A stretch of 64,000 bases of DNA from Enoplolaimus lenunculus (GCA_030248215.1 JASANG010000066.1:86160-150159), one strand, 5' to 3'; shown: positions 35,046 through 45,874, counted from the stretch's first letter. Notes: generated by a model not told the origin, from the sequence alone. Numbers and translations: made by a program.

Positions 35046-35543
35046 TAATATATACACATTATTGTGCAGATTAAAATAAAAAATAGCGATCTGCAAGTAT
35101 AATCCACACACATATTACACATAATTACACGCATTATAATACACATTCCTGTCATATACGGAGACATGTAATAGTCGTAGCTCGGCTTTGCGTTCTTCCG
35201 ACATATAATACATGTTATATATTATTTAACAGACAATAAACATACGTACATGACATTCACATTTTACTCATAGACTCACTACTTATTCAAAGTAAAACAT
35301 TTTCCAATTTTTTTCCACAATTCACTCAAACATCAAAAGAACAGAATTCAACTGTCAGTACTGATCACACGGTCGGTCAGAATATTATGTATATCGTAAG
35401 AAAATAAAAAAAATATTTAAAAACAATAAAATCACAAGTAAAACAACTGCAAAAATCAGGACAAGCCGGCAGCCACTTCTAACCTGCTACAGTCCGTTCA
35501 AGCCTTTTAAAAGGGCAGGCGGCAGTTTGTGTCAACTTTAAAA

Positions 35544-35951
35544 CAGGCTGCGACCGGATGTCCAGTTCCGGTTTAATATTCGGCAAAAACTGATATCCGT
35601 ATCCGGTATCCGGAAAAAAACTTGCCGGATACCGGCTATTTACGGTTGTGGTGCCGAATATAACGAAGCTGCATGTTAAAAGTGAGCGTCTTTAACGTCT
35701 TGGTGTGATTACATTTCTGGGCCAGACAAGAAGTTCAAGTTTTGCTACATTTTCAGCTACTTTTAACTGATGTAAGCGATACAGAGAGTTGAACGCATTT
35801 TTTCATTGAATAATTTCAGTTTGTCAGCAGCAATTATCAACTTTATAACCGACGAAAACTTTGAGAACGCTCAAAATACAGCGAATAAATAAATTATTTA
35901 AATATTCAACAATATCCGGTATCCGGTAAATTAATATCCGGTCGGACCCTG
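35544..35951. mobile_element. hAT-like MITE (CCGGATAT subfamily)
   Basis: Begins CAGGCTGCGACCGGATGTCC and ends ATATCCGGTCGGACCCTG. Flanks CTTTAAAA and CTTTAAAG agree at 7 of 8. Confidence 0.83.
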
Positions 35952-36091
35952 CTTTAAAGCAGGCAGCAGGCGTTAAAACCTTTCTTGAGGAATCGCAAAA
36001 TTTGCCACATAGAGTAAACATCGTCTGGGTCGCTCAGACTGTACGCATTTGAATTACGTGAGTATGAAGGTCAAAAAAGAAACAAACTAAC

Positions 36092-36190
36092 CTTATTTTT
36101 GAGGTCAAGCTTTGGACGCACAGCACACAATATTTGTACAATATTCGGAAAGCCATGCCAGCTGGCAATGTGAACCGGTGTTTCGCCGTG
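36092..36190 (-). CDS. DAPK1: DAPK exon 14 (ankyrin repeat 5)
   Basis: A 99-bp, phase-0 exon, residues 486-518: HGETPVHIASWHGFPNIV, then LDLKNK. It matches human repeat 5 (TPLHCAAWHGYYSVA). Its donor GTTAGT opens the 33-kb intron, and a 46-bp tandem array lies about 85 bp upstream of its acceptor. Confidence 0.92.
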
Positions 36191-36275
36191 CTAAAAGTAA
36201 ACAAACAAAACAAATTAAGATTATTTTAAACACCAACCACCGATGTCAACCGTGTATCTATTTTCGGAACCATAA

Positions 36276-36594
36276 AAGTTTTTAAAAACGGGTGGTGACG
36301 ACTCTGGCGCATCTCCGAAAATTGTTTTTAAAAACGGGTGGTGACGACTCTGGCGCATCTCCGAAAATTGTTTTTAAAAACGGGTGGTGACGACCCCATC
36401 TCCGAAAATTGTTTTTAAAAACGGGTGGTGACGACTCTGGCGCATCTCCGAAAATTGTTTTTAAAAACGGGTGGTGACGACTCTGGCGCATCTCCGAAAA
36501 TTGTTTTTAAAAACGGGTGGTGACGACTCTGGCGCATCTCCGAAAATTGTTTTTAAAAACGGGTGGTGACGACTCTGGCGCATCTCCGAAAATT
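36276..36594. repeat. 46-bp tandem repeat, 7 copies, beside exon 14
   Basis: The unit is GAAAATTGTTTTTAAAAACG, GGTGGTGACGACTCTGGCGC, ATCTCC. One unit lacks TCTGGCG. It starts about 85 bp upstream of the exon-14 acceptor on the minus strand, close to the branch-point region. Confidence 0.95.
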
Positions 36595-36784
36595 CTCACC
36601 ATCGTCTCTAATTAAGTAATCTTCTTCGAAACAAAAAAGCAATACTCTAACTATAACTATCCAAGGATGCTAAACCATATATTCGGTAGCATCAAAAAAT
36701 TAAAACTCAAAACTTTTTGAAAAAATTATAACTTGAGCAGCTGTTGTTATCCATTGAACCCGTCACGAAAATTTTGTTGCAGAT

Positions 36785-36854
36785 GCGGTCATGGGCTCGA
36801 ACCCACGACGTAGGAATTACCCTATCGATGCTTTAACCACGAAGCTACGAAACC
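36785..36854 (-). repeat. tRNA-like sequence (Ile-like), probable SINE head
   Basis: Reverse strand reads TCGTAGCTTCGTGGTTAAAG (A box) and CGTGGGTTCGAGCCCATG (B box). Between them ATAGG-GTAATTC-CCTAC could be an anticodon arm with AAT. The acceptor stem does not pair well, so it is a pseudo-tRNA or SINE head. Confidence 0.45.
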
Positions 36855-37523
36855 ATTCAAAGCTGCTGGCTACTACGGCTGTATTACATTGTACGTTTAG
36901 TACTACAATATTATTCGCAAACGAGTACAAAGACCCTTTTCCCAAAATTACGTCATCGTCCATAAATTAAATAATTCACAGAAATATGCTTTCGACGCAG
37001 GGTTCTTTTTTCAAAATTCGGCGTGGGTGTTGTAGTGGGTTTTTTTAATTTCAGTGGGTTTTTTAAATAAAATGGGTTTTTCAAATACGTTCGCAAAGAC
37101 ATATAATTACGTATGTATTATACATACATACATGCATCTACGTATAAGTTTACAAATACGTATACATATAAAAAATGCGCATTGAAATGAGTTATAGCTG
37201 CAGTGCTAAGTGAAATAGGTAACTTTCCGATAGGGGAAGGTGCAAAACTATTTATTTGTCTCAGTTTGTATTTTTGATTTAAGTTTCAGTATTAGGTAAA
37301 ATTGTTTTCTGTGAAAAACACTTGGAACACTTGGAAGACTAGGGGGGTTTCTAGTGGGTTTGTTTGAATTTCGAGGGTTTTTTGAAACAAAGTGGGTGAA
37401 AACCCCTATTTCACCCGGAAACCCGTGTTTCGACAACCTCAGAGTTTAATTATTCAATGTTTCATTGCTACTCAACCCATGTGCCCATAATCGAAACTGT
37501 GTTTATAGAAAATATTGCCTTAC

Positions 37524-37622
37524 TTGGTCCGAAATATTTGCACTGGCACCGTTGGCGACCAGATAACTCACAACTTGTACGTGACCATATCGCACAGCAA
37601 TATGTAAAGGCGTTTCACGGCA
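37524..37622 (-). CDS. DAPK1: DAPK exon 13 (ankyrin repeat 4)
   Basis: A 99-bp, phase-0 exon, residues 453-485: CRETPLHIAVRYGHVQVV, then GASANISDQ. It matches human repeat 4 (ALHVAARYGHADV). Donor GTAAGG. An AAC/AAT microsatellite abuts the acceptor side. Confidence 0.93.
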
Positions 37623-37627
37623 CTAAA

Positions 37628-37739
37628 ACAACAACAATAATTAACAACAACAACAACAATAATAATATAATAATATTAATAATAATATAATAATAATAAT
37701 AATAATAATACGTAATATTAATATAATAATAATAATAAT

Positions 37740-37779
<40 letters not shown>
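37628..37779. repeat. AAC/AAT microsatellite
   Basis: AACAACAAC then AAT runs with ATAATATTAAT interruptions, starting 6 bp upstream of the exon-13 acceptor (minus strand). Confidence 0.95.
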
Positions 37780-37781
<2 letters not shown>

Positions 37782-38204
37782 CGGTCGGCTATTCAATTGG
37801 TAAAAATAGCGTCATACAGATGAAAAATCCACAGTTAATATACACACCAGACAACTTGTTGAATCAAATATTTCAAGATACGTAAGTGTATTCAAAAAGA
37901 ACTGAAACAATTTGACAGGAGCGCTCTTTAGTGGGACTTAGGCAACACGATTATTCAATGTTTAACGCTAAGAATTGAGCCGAAAATCACAATAACGTTT
38001 AGTTCGCGATTATGATTACCTAAAAATACATAAAATATAATTAGTTGCTAAAAACCCTATTATTAAATCTAAGCATCATCCAATGCGTAATCCTAAGCCT
38101 AAGCCTAAGCATAATATTATGGGCGACGAATTGTCGAAACGACCAAATTCTGGATTACAAATTGTCGTGATACCATTAAAGCGAACATGATTCTTTGCGC
38201 TCAC

Positions 38205-38303
38205 CTTATTTTGATAATTTACTGGCACATCATCGGCAACCAAATGATCCACAACGTCCAAATGTCCGTGTCGTGCGGCCCAGTACAACGGTGAGTCGCC
38301 ATG
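38205..38303 (-). CDS. DAPK1: DAPK exon 12 (ankyrin repeat 3)
   Basis: A 99-bp, phase-0 exon, residues 420-452: HGDSPLYWAARHGHLDVV, then VPVNYQNK. The YWAARHGH core is shared with the third repeat of human DAPK1 and is rare among ankyrin repeats, so it anchors the alignment. Confidence 0.94.
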
Positions 38304-38405
38304 CTGAAATAACCAATCAAAAATTACAAAAATTACACCCATTACAGAACAAAGATTTCTACACGGATGTTAGGTGCAACACTAAACATTAATTCAAACT
38401 CTAAC

Positions 38406-38632
38406 CTGTGACCGTATTGTCAAATGTGATTAGCATCTATCACCAGTTGGTGGTAGGTGCTGGAACTTTCGCACCCGTGAAAGGAGAGCTTACGAAATCT
38501 TCACAGTTTCCTAGTTTCACTCACCCTATTCCTGTGCACAATTTGGCATTTTTGTCACCGCAACACTTTGTGACTTTGAAAACCTATTTACCAACTGGTG
38601 ATCGATGCTATAGACGATAATTGTGAATGCGG
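38406..38632. mobile_element. MITE with CCAGGGCCCGCATTCACAA terminus
   Basis: The left arm GTGACCGTATTGTCAAATG and ATCTATCACCAGTTGGTG pairs with the right arm, which reversed reads CCAGGGCCCGCATTCACAA and ATCGATCACCAGTTGGTA. About 227 bp, in the intron between exons 11 and 12. Confidence 0.68.
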
Positions 38633-38889
38633 GCCCTGGTTTAAGCTCAACAGTCAGCTTCTTTGGCTTTCTAAACACCGCCAATAGCATTCCAGTAATT
38701 CATCCCATAAGGCGAACCAAGATATAACTGATGTAACAGCTGTTGTTCCATACCCGACCTGCACACAAGCCGATATTTATCGCAGTAATTTTTCAACAAA
38801 AGACCGCAACAAAGGCGACATTCGTCGTAAGTTTTTATCAACGTAACTTTGATAAATAAATTTTGCGTTCAAACAAGAGTGAAACTTAC

Positions 38890-38988
38890 TTTATCCAAAA
38901 CGTCAATATTAGCGCCTTTGACTTGAAGGAATTTAATCATTTCCAAATGTCCAGCACCAGCAGCGATGTGCATTGGTGTTTCGCTAAG
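38890..38988 (-). CDS. DAPK1: DAPK exon 11 (ankyrin repeat 2)
   Basis: A 99-bp, phase-0 exon equal to one repeat, residues 387-419: LSETPMHIAAGAGHLEM, then LQVKGANIDVLDK. It has the canonical TPxHxAA and GAxIDVxDK turns. Donor GTAAGT. Confidence 0.92.
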
Positions 38989-39216
38989 CTGAAAAATAAT
39001 CACATGATGGTGTCAGCAACGTCAATGTTTCGTTGCATTCAACTGTCAACATTGTGATTTTCTAAATTAACCGAGTTCAACTCCCCAATAAGTTTCCATC
39101 AAAAATAACTGTTCCCAAATCTGCTACAACTGTATTATCGACTATTCCGTTCGTCTGAGCACCAATAAAATGTTTGTTTGTACACATAAATTTGAACATA
39201 AATTTTGAAACATTAA

Positions 39217-39395
39217 GGGTTACGCTATACTCGCCGTGCGACGTCTGACGCCGCCCTACAGAACGGTTAAATGTTTTTATTAAAAAAATTTGACCACCAA
39301 ATCGATTTTGGCTATAATTTCTGTTAGCAACACATAACGGCGTATGGTAAGCGGCGTGTGGCGAACATCCGCCACAGTAAAGTATAGCGCAACCC
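39217..39395. mobile_element. GGGTTACGCTATACT family MITE
   Basis: The left end GGGTTACGCTATACTCGCCG and right end AAAGTATAGCGCAACCC are inverted copies. The core carries CGACGTCTGACGCCGCCC but no array. Confidence 0.75.
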
Positions 39396-39546
39396 GAATG
39401 GTACGAAACAATGCCTCAAACGGTGGCAAGTCCATTTTTGAAGAACATTTTTTTGATCATACGAAAATGAGAATATTACTTGAAATGCCAGTCCAAGCGC
39501 TGTATACTACAAAAGCACAATCCGGCTCCGTTTGTATACGTTTCAC

Positions 39547-39648
39547 CAGGATGCAACCGGAATTCCGATTCCGATTAAAAAGTCCCGTATAAATTGACTG
39601 TTCCAACGATTCCGATTCCGGTATAATCCAGATCCGCTTCGCATCCTG
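39547..39648. mobile_element. 102-bp deleted hAT-like MITE
   Basis: Begins CAGGATGCAACCGGAATTCC and ends AGATCCGCTTCGCATCCTG. Flanks CGTTTCAC and CATTTCGC agree at 6 of 8. Confidence 0.75.
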
Positions 39649-39794
39649 CATTTCGCTGTCTAAAATTCGTCAGCCGTACGATCTCAACATTCAAAGACCA
39701 GCGTAACAACGTCGACTACCAAGTGACGTTGTCATGCGTGGGTAGCAATTAATCCAAACCAACTCAACAAAATCAACAAAAAACAAACACCAAC

Positions 39795-39902
39795 CTCGTT
39801 CGACATGTTTAAATTGACATTCGCGATCGACGTTAACTCTTCGATGCCAGTTACGTTGCCTTCTTCAGCGGCGCATAGGAGAGCACTGAGAACGTAGTGT
39901 TT
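39795..39902 (-). CDS. DAPK1: DAPK exon 10 (ankyrin repeat 1)
   Basis: 36 codons, residues 351-386: KHYVLSALLCAAEEGNV, then ELTSIANVNLNMSNE. It corresponds to the degenerate first repeat of human DAPK1 (VMKAIIHAINDDNV). The acceptor GTTCAG and donor GTTGGT are usable but the donor is weak. It follows a 8.6-kb intron full of MITEs. Confidence 0.82.
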
Positions 39903-40051
39903 CTGAACACAAAAACAAACAATAATTAATATAAAACTAATCATCATAAAATAGAACCATCTGGTCTGTAGCTTAAAGGACTCATCGCGGCCCATGTAAT
40001 GAACAGAGCCGGAACAGTAGCAGCAGCATATCCCTAAGCCTAAGCCTAAGC

Positions 40052-40285
40052 GTATGGATGAGCCTATTCCTAAGCCTAAACCTCAGCCTTAGCCTAAGTA
40101 TATGGATGAGCCTATTCCTAAGCCTAAACCTCAGCCTTAGCCTAAGTATATGGATGAGCCTATTCCTAAGCCTAAACCTCAGCCTTAGCCTAAGTATATG
40201 GATGAGCCTATTCCTAAGCCTAAACCTCAGCCTTAGCCTAAGTATATGGATGAGCCTATTCCTAAGCCTCAGCCTAAGCTAAAAA
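40052..40285. repeat. 48-bp tandem repeat, 5 copies, GCCTAA-rich
   Basis: Units start at TATGGATGAGCCTATTCC near 40053, 40101, 40149, 40197 and 40245, each followed by TAAGCCTAAACCTCAGCC and TTAGCC. The array lies inside an element with GCCGGAACAGTAG at about 40007, as at 25.2 kb. Confidence 0.95.
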
Positions 40286-41014
40286 ATAGTCTAAATCTTA
40301 ACCTGACTAAACCTCAGAGGACCTTAGCCTATAGCCCCTAGCCGAAAAACCTGAACTGAGTATACGGATGAGCCTATTCCTGCCTAAATCTAGAAACACA
40401 ACAAAAAAAAAATAGTCTAATCTAACCTGCTCTATTTATAGGCCGTCTATACATCGGCCCTCAAAAACTTACGACCCCCAGGTGTCGTTCAGCCATTTGC
40501 GTACGAGCTCCACCCACAGTGCCCGACAACACTGCGTTCAATGTACTCAAACAACGAACTCGAGTAAAATGAATTATGTTACTCAATTGATTGTCAGTTC
40601 GAACATTTCTCGCCACGTCAGCATTTGGTTCAAACCAACCTCACAACCAAACCGAGCGACAATCGAACGCAATTTTAGTTTGAATTCGAGTACAAAAATC
40701 TTAATTTACAAAAGCGATCATTTTATATAAAAACATTTGTAATAAATCAATTATGTCCGGGTATTTTTGCAGCACCCGGAATTTTACTAATCCGAAACCC
40801 GGAACCGGAAGTTTTTTGAGAAAATACACCGAATAACTCAAATACCTGGACCCAGATGTAACTCTAAAACAAGCCACGATGACTTGACACAAATGACTCT
40901 TGTAAAACGGGACTCCCCCAGTAAACATTTACCGGCAAAAGGTGGCGTTCTCTATGCCTCTTATTTCTTGCTGATAGAAAGTGACCTCTTAGGTCAATAA
41001 TTCTAACCAGTCAG

Positions 41015-41432
41015 CAGGGTGCAAAGCGGAAGTGGATTATACCGGAATCGGAACCGGAACATGAAATTTAAATTGGAATAAGAATCGGGATTACAAAATT
41101 TGTAACTATACGAATAATGTTTATTAACAAGTATAATATTGATTTATGGTGTCTGTTGGCTGGCAACAATTGTCAAAAACTTTGCACGAACAAATTGGCG
41201 ATGATTTTTGGCTCTGTAAAGCTATACTACAATCAATTATTGATAAGTTAAGTCATCGAAAACAATTGAACAGATAAATGATGAAGAATTTTTAAACAAC
41301 ATATCACAACACCTAAGCCTAAAAGCAAAATGTGGAAATTCCGGATTCCGATTGATTGCGCAATCAGAATCGGAATCGGTACTCGTTTTGAATCGGAATT
41401 CTAATCGGAATCGGAATTCCGATTGCACCCTG
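41015..41432. mobile_element. hAT-like MITE (AAAGCGGAA subfamily)
   Basis: Begins CAGGGTGCAAAGCGGAAGTG and ends ATTCCGATTGCACCCTG. Closely related over its whole length to 24068-24479. Flanks CCAGTCAG and CTTGACAG agree at 5 of 8. Confidence 0.8.
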
Positions 41433-41791
41433 CTTGACAGTCTTTTATGACATCAAACTTATCTCTGTGTCAAGTGAATTTTGGGTTTTAGTTTAAAAAC
41501 AACTGTACTGAACGCAAGTTCTGATTAATACACAGCTGTCGGTGACTGAATTAGAAGCGATCACAAATTTACGACTCAAGACGCACAGACCAGATATTTG
41601 GCACCGCTGATTAGTTTGGTAAATAAAAATCCCAACTGAAAACATTGACTTTTGCTCAAAGATAAGTCATTTCTTACCGGTAAAAAATAACCAGAGATTT
41701 GTTACTTTTTTTAACCGCAGTCATTACAACGGCATTAAATCCGTCCAAATATACAGCGACCGCAGCGCTGCCGTTACTGACCCAAACACTG

Positions 41792-41940
41792 CAGGGTTCC
41801 AACGGAATTTAGGATTCCGATTAAAATTCCGATAAAATTTGACTCCGATCCGATTGCGCTTCCGGTAAAATGTATGTACTTCCGGATTCCGAACTGATTC
41901 CGGTTCCGGTAAAATGTATGTACTTCCGATTGGAACCCTG
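41792..41940. mobile_element. 149-bp hAT-like MITE
   Basis: Begins CAGGGTTCCAACGGAATTTA and ends TTCCGATTGGAACCCTG, an inverted pair. No convincing duplication. Confidence 0.68.
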
Positions 41941-42590
41941 CTAAACCGTCACAAATCGCCAAACCGAGATATAACTTTGGCTTGGAATAATACCTGGGCA
42001 AACTTCCGATTCGGCGATGCCATTGGGCGTTTTTTTTCACCACAAATATTAATGCAATATACACCCGGTTTGAGGGGACGCATACAACCGTTTTTGAATA
42101 TTACACAACGTCTATGATATTTTGGCAAATGAAAATAGAAATTGCACGCAATCACTGTTTATGAATGAAAATACAACATCTGAAAATTGTCGATATTTCA
42201 CAGACGACAATAAAAACATACAGACGTCCGTCGTTTGCCTGAATATTAATATTGTGTCTACGATCATTCGACGCCAGACAACTTGTCGTTCTTCCCCCCG
42301 ACAATGCTGTTTTAAAAAGCCAATGAAAAAATCACTAACCGTAATCTTACAACGTAACTCAAAGCGTGAATGCAAGAAATTTCAGAGTACAAATTGTCTA
42401 ACGACGAATTGTCGGTCGTCAAATTGTTGTGATACCATTTAAACTTGTAGCTTGGACCAGTAAAATCGAGATACGCCAGATGACGTTATCTTCAAACAAT
42501 TATTGGCTTAATTTTACCCCGAGACATTCCTGGCTAGCAGAATGACAGTCCGTACACTTCACACTACATTTGAAGCGCATGGGTTCTCAG

Positions 42591-43275
42591 CAGGGTGTAA
42601 CCGGAATTGCAAAATACCGAAACCGGAGTCGGAAAGTTATAAAAACCGGAACCGGAGTCGGAAAGTTATAAAAACCGGAACCGGAGTCGGAAAGTTATAA
42701 AACCGAACCGGAGTCGACCCCCACGACCGAGTCGAATATAAAAACCGGAACCTGAGTCGGAAAGTTATAAAAACCGGAACCGGAGTCGGAAAGTTATAAA
42801 AACCGGAACCGGAGTCGGAAAGTTATAAAAACCGGAACCGGAGTCGGAAAGTTATAAAAACCGGAACCGGAGTCGGAAAGTTATAAAAACCGGAACCGGA
42901 GTCGGAAAGTTATAAAAACCGGAATCGGAGTCGGATATCAAAAAATTCTTGTTACCGACAAAATTCGTTTTTAAAGCTATTTCATCGCTTAGGATGCCAA
43001 AATCCTGAAACAAATGCAATAGCTGGAAACGTACGATCAATTATAAAGCATACATGACACAAATTGAAAATTTTGGCGGCAATACACGCTCAGACAATTT
43101 TAGAAAAATAGGTTAGAATAATATGCCAATTGTTCTTAAATTTCGAATGAGAAAAATTTTCAATACCGAAAATGCCGGAAAATTCCGTCGAAAAACTACC
43201 GGATTTTTTTGCCGGATCCGGACATTGAAAAATACGGGATTTCCCTACCGGAACCGGAATCCCAGTTACACCCTG
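42591..43275. mobile_element. hAT-like MITE with internal tandem expansion
   Basis: Begins CAGGGTGTAACCGGAATTGC and ends GAATCCCAGTTACACCCTG. Flanks GTTCTCAG and GTTCTCGG agree at 7 of 8. The left half carries about ten copies of a 29-bp unit (GAGTCGGAAAGTTATAAAAA then CCGGAACCG) at about 42622-42930, making this the longest copy in the window. Confidence 0.85.
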
Positions 43276-43876
43276 GTTCTCGGTTATCAGGGTAAGTCTT
43301 GGGGGTGGTCAAGTTAAACCAATGATTGCTGAAGACACGCCACATGATGCGTCTACCGAATGCCGTTCAAAATCTTTTATTTCAAATTTAACTCAAAATC
43401 ACAAAAATTTCTGCCGGTGCCAAACAAACCAAACCCAGGCACCAAACTTAGGAAATCAACTGTTCAAATTACACAACCCACAAAGTTGCCGTATAAAGAA
43501 GCAATTGTCTCTTAGGTAAAGACTACATTTTAAATACAAACATCCACAAAACATCGTTTTCAACGGAAACTACGCACAAATTCTCTTAAAATAACACAAA
43601 AACACAATAACCAAACAATAATAATACTTTTTTTCTGTAATCACAAGTAATTTGGCCGAAAAATACGCTGTAAACGTTACTTTAACAGCAAAATTGCATT
43701 TTTTGGTAGACAATCGCTTCGATTCCGTATTTGAAGCTGTACGCATATGAGCAAATAATTTTTCAGTCGTTTCTGCGGTGTCAGCTCCATAGCAATGATG
43801 ATATATACACCGGCCATTACGTACTTACTACTTATTAACCCAAACAAGCCTCATCAGCCTTTCTGTTGACGTGTAC

Positions 43877-44025
43877 GGGTTGGAGCTGTACTTTTGTTGG
43901 CGTCCGGCACCGTCCATCATCCGTGCGCTGTATCGTACACAAATCACTCACGTACGATAGCGTATGGCGACGGACGGCACCGTACGGGTGACGGACAGCG
44001 CCGGACGTCGAGTAAAGCGCAACCC
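43877..44025. mobile_element. GGGTTGCGCTATACTT family MITE
   Basis: The left GGGTTGGAGCTGTACTTTTG and right GAGTAAAGCGCAACCC form the inverted ends. The core has CGACGGACGGCACCGTACGG and GTGACGGACAGCGCCGG, an unexpanded form of the arrays at 9.7 and 11.5 kb. Confidence 0.75.
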
Positions 44026-44329
44026 TAAACATTACTAATTTGGCAGCAAATCAACTGGTTTAAGTACATAAAGTTAAAATATAAACAAAATTCAAGCAGG
44101 ACCAAACCGAATGCAACAATTACTTGGTTTCAATTCACTTGTTGACCGGAAACCACAAATATACCTCAAACGCATCATTTGTTATTAAAAACGATCAGAT
44201 GCTAACTTAGCTTAATTCAATTTAAAGTATATAAAATACAAACATTACATTACCAACAAACATTGTACCCGAAAGCGTTGAAATCTTTACCGTAAGTAAA
44301 ATCACAAAAAAGATTCTGTCGCGCAAAAA

Positions 44330-44445
44330 TGCCAAACATCGGCACCGGCAACGAACGGCACCGAACGGCAACGACCGGCACCGAACGGCAACGAACGGCA
44401 ACGAACGGCACCGGACGGCACCGCGCGACATGTTTACCGCGACCC
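44330..44445. repeat. CGGCAACGAA/CGGCACCG short tandem repeats
   Basis: Alternating ACGGCAACGA and ACCGGCACCGA units ending TACCGCGACCC at 44445, possibly a decayed end of the GCGCAACCC family. Confidence 0.55.
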
Positions 44446-44847
44446 TTACATTATAACATATTCTGTTTACACGCAAATATTTGTGTGTAACTCATATTGA
44501 AACCTACAAAATTTCCAAACTCAATCAAGTATCCTCCGTCGTTGCCGAAAAAACCCTGTGGCCCCGTCACAAGATCGACCATTAACCACAGGAAGCAGCT
44601 TGCAGTTAGCAACAGTTTCAATCGTACAATGCAACATGGTGGCAAGCAATCACATTACAATAACAAAAAACAAACAAACAAACAATAAAAACAACACAAA
44701 AACAAAACAAACGCATCACTGAACGATAAAAAAACAGAAAAAAAAACTTGAAAAAATGTTTTAAAAAGCTTCCACTTTCGAGTTGCACTTAATCCAACAG
44801 TAAAGTATCGCAAACGCCATACAGACGTTTATTTGTATCAATCAGGC

Positions 44848-45060
44848 AGGGTGCAACCGGAGGTGAAAAATACCGGAGCCGGAGGTCAACGAAACTTGCC
44901 GGAGCCGGAACCGGAAGTGAGGCGAAATTAGCTAGTAAAATAATGGTTAATTAGTTAAATTTTAGACAATATCTGTTAATATGTTGTTAAGTTGTTTGGT
45001 TTTACGCTAATTTTCGGCGAAATTTTGGAAATTCTTTCCTGAATATTTGTAACAAAAGTG
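44848..45060. mobile_element. hAT-like MITE fragment (CCGGAGGT subfamily)
   Basis: CAGGGTGCAACCGGAGGTGA then AAATACCGGAGCCGGAGGTC and AACGAAACTTGCCGGAGCCG. It is the left part, in reverse order, of 25842-26210. The right end is not found. Confidence 0.65.
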
Positions 45061-45142
45061 GATTTTAAAATTTTACACAGTCAAACGTACAGTGAAAACT
45101 GAGCTGATTTGTGTATTTTAACCAATAATCATCAGCAAATAC

Positions 45143-45485
45143 CAGGGTGCAACCGGAATTACAATTTACCGGAACCGGAAAGTGAAAAATGCATTTCACC
45201 AAAAAATTTCATTTTAATCTTATTTTTTGCTCTATTATTTGTGAAATAACCTTAGTCGAACATAGGTATTTATTTCATTTGTTGTATTTTAGATTTTCAT
45301 CATCGACTGAAGTGAAATCCACCATCAAAGGCTTATATTCGGAGTACAAGTGGCTTTCAAAAAAGATTAATTAGCAAACTTAAGAGAACGGCCAAATTAT
45401 AACACCGGAATTTTTAAATCCGATAAAAATTTGCCGGAACCGGAAGGTTAAAATATGCCGGAACCGGAATTCCGGTTGCACCCTG
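45143..45485. mobile_element. hAT-like MITE, best-defined copy
   Basis: Exact 8-bp duplication GCAAATAC at 45135-45142 and 45486-45493, complex enough not to be chance. Ends CAGGGTGCAACCGGAATT and AATTCCGGTTGCACCCTG are perfect 18-bp inverted repeats. 343 bp. It carries ACCGGAACCGGAA subterminal repeats and no open frame. CAGGG ends with 8-bp duplications are typical of the hAT superfamily. Confidence 0.92.
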
Positions 45486-45874
45486 GCAAATACCATTCTT
45501 ATTTAAGCTTTACTTATGTTTGAAAACATGTCACCTATCAGAAATCAAAATATACAAACAAAACTATCAAACGACACAGTCAGATTTCAAAAGTACAGAA
45601 AAAAACTGTTTTCCACATCAAAATCTGGCATTGTTGTCGTTTCACCCCCCCCCCCCAACAAAGTGGAAAAGTCATCACCTACAAACAGAACACTGGTATC
45701 TGAGGGTCACAACAGTGTAGTATACGCGTATTCCTAAGTCGACGCAAAATTTTTCCACCGTAGGACGAACTATAAATGCGCTTCAAATTGCTTGTGCCCT
45801 CATTCCTTGTCCTTCCAAACCGGCTTCACCAAATGCACAGGGTAGATTTTGCGACGAAAACTAGTGCTCACAGA

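Larger units (their letters stand above)
3022..36091 (-). other. 33-kb DAPK intron between ankyrin exons 5 and 6
   Basis: Bounded by donor GTTAGT at 36091 and acceptor TTGCAG at 3022. The contents are given in separate entries: minisatellites at 5.9-12.2 kb, an open exon at 12.6-13.5 kb, many MITEs, SINE copies at 28.1, 30.3 and 33.5 kb, and long microsatellites. Stretches I could not assign include about 13958-14425, 15500-17096, 19080-20090, 20231-21339, 21441-22198, 26405-27274, 29046-30297 and 35052-35543. Confidence 0.85.

Noticed and set aside
40058-40282. Leu/Ser repeat frame (LSLNLSLSLSIW)
   Set aside because: Product of the 48-bp GCCTAA-rich tandem repeat.
44451-44645. Minus-strand frame with a signal-peptide-like hydrophobic start
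   Set aside because: It starts at TTG, not ATG; the nearby well-placed ATG is in another frame that stops soon, and the frame does not join a DAPK exon.
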